Assembly: GCA_013178295.1 (NCBI GenBank)
Contig: JABLWW010000011.1
Span: 124,001 to 188,000, forward strand
Direction: 5' to 3'
DNA length: 64,000 nt
DNA from: Anaerolineae bacterium
Lineage (GTDB): Bacteria; Chloroflexota; Anaerolineae; Anaerolineales; Anaerolineaceae
The position numbers and the translations under genes were made by a program. The notes beneath the pieces were generated by a model, which worked only from the letters and a program-made list of their open reading frames with translations, ran no database searches and had not been told where the DNA came from. Below are positions 63,854 to 64,000 of this stretch, piece after piece. Position 1 is the first letter of the stretch, and each line of letters opens with the position of its first letter.

Positions 63854-64000
63854 GATGTATCCCTATTTGACTTTCTGAAAGGCGTCTCTTGCGGCGGGAA
63901 TCGCGCAGTTTATATGCAAGGGGCTGCAATTTTCCCAAACCTAGCAGCGAAACGAGGGTATAAACAAACCGCCGCCAGTCTTCGAGTACGGGTTGCGGAT
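63843..64000 (-). CDS. Partial gene at window edge, C-terminus only
   Basis: Minus-strand open frame entering from beyond 64000 and ending at TAA 63845-63843. The visible 51 residues (VLEDWRRFVYTLVSLLGLGK, then KLRDSRRKRRL) are amphipathic and basic, like C-terminal tails of glycosyltransferases. It overlaps paralogue 3 by 11 bp. The family cannot be assigned. Confidence 0.5.
   Translation of the reverse strand, partial: PQPVLEDWRRFVYTLVSLLGLGKLQPLAYKLRDSRRKRRLSESQIGIHHES

Overview
The window looks like chromosomal DNA of a Chloroflexota bacterium, most likely class Anaerolineae. Supporting signs are a short EF-Ts next to pyrH, several Hanks-type Ser/Thr kinases with FHA or SH3 tails, secreted proteins with Thr/Pro-rich 'TPTPT' tails, GT39-type membrane glycosyltransferases in tandem, a ferredoxin-dependent 2-oxoacid oxidoreductase (anaerobic style) and moderate G+C. 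The placement rests on gene content only. No rRNA, tRNA, CRISPR array, IS element or prophage was recognised.

Layout: 1-1.4 kb tsf-pyrH. 1.4-4.3 kb C39-like peptidase, EamA exporter and DUF2807-type lipoprotein (minus strand). 4.4-7.7 kb two-subunit amine/amino-acid dehydrogenase. 7.7-15.3 kb three Ser/Thr kinases with a thiolase, a truncated radical-SAM/PolX-type hybrid, a YcgN-like protein and an Mrr endonuclease. 15.4-18.5 kb valS under a T-box with a consensus promoter. 18.7-21.4 kb four-subunit 2-oxoacid:ferredoxin oxidoreductase. 21.4-26.3 kb a TPR protein and a bifunctional penicillin-binding protein whose catalytic motifs are all altered. 26.4-31.1 kb membrane glycosyltransferase, methyltransferase, PLP desulfhydrase, RCK channel-like protein and a zinc-ribbon protein. 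31.1-37.1 kb PilZ protein, then an operon with ccmABCD and a GH1 glycosidase. 37-42.1 kb methyltransferase, alpha-toroid protein and a multi-PAS histidine kinase. 42.3-44.4 kb frameshifted Old Yellow Enzyme-type reductase. 44.6-50 kb CASTOR/POLLUX-like protein, DEDD exonuclease, Elp3 and a TPR protein. 50-51.2 kb a compact structured RNA candidate and a DnaJ-CheW fusion. 51.2-54.1 kb a CarH-type B12 photoreceptor repressor with a fasciclin protein and a CrtC/AttH-like protein. 54.4-56.8 kb PAS-GGDEF diguanylate cyclase. 56.8-58.5 kb two small-family genes. 58.5-64 kb glycosyltransferase operon with three tandem GT39 paralogues, cut by the window edge.

Most notable: (1) a 970-residue class A PBP-like protein in which both GT51 catalytic glutamates and the SxxK, SxN and KTG motifs are all changed while the frame is intact; (2) a CarH homologue next to a fasciclin gene whose promoter carries two sets of three 11-bp-spaced TACA-type repeats, the CarH operator architecture, suggesting a light/B12 regulon; (3) a J-domain fused to a CheW domain, preceded by an unassigned ~116-nt RNA candidate whose closing helix starts where its promoter predicts transcription to begin; (4) several genes whose -10 box lies 6-9 nt before the start codon, suggesting leaderless mRNAs.
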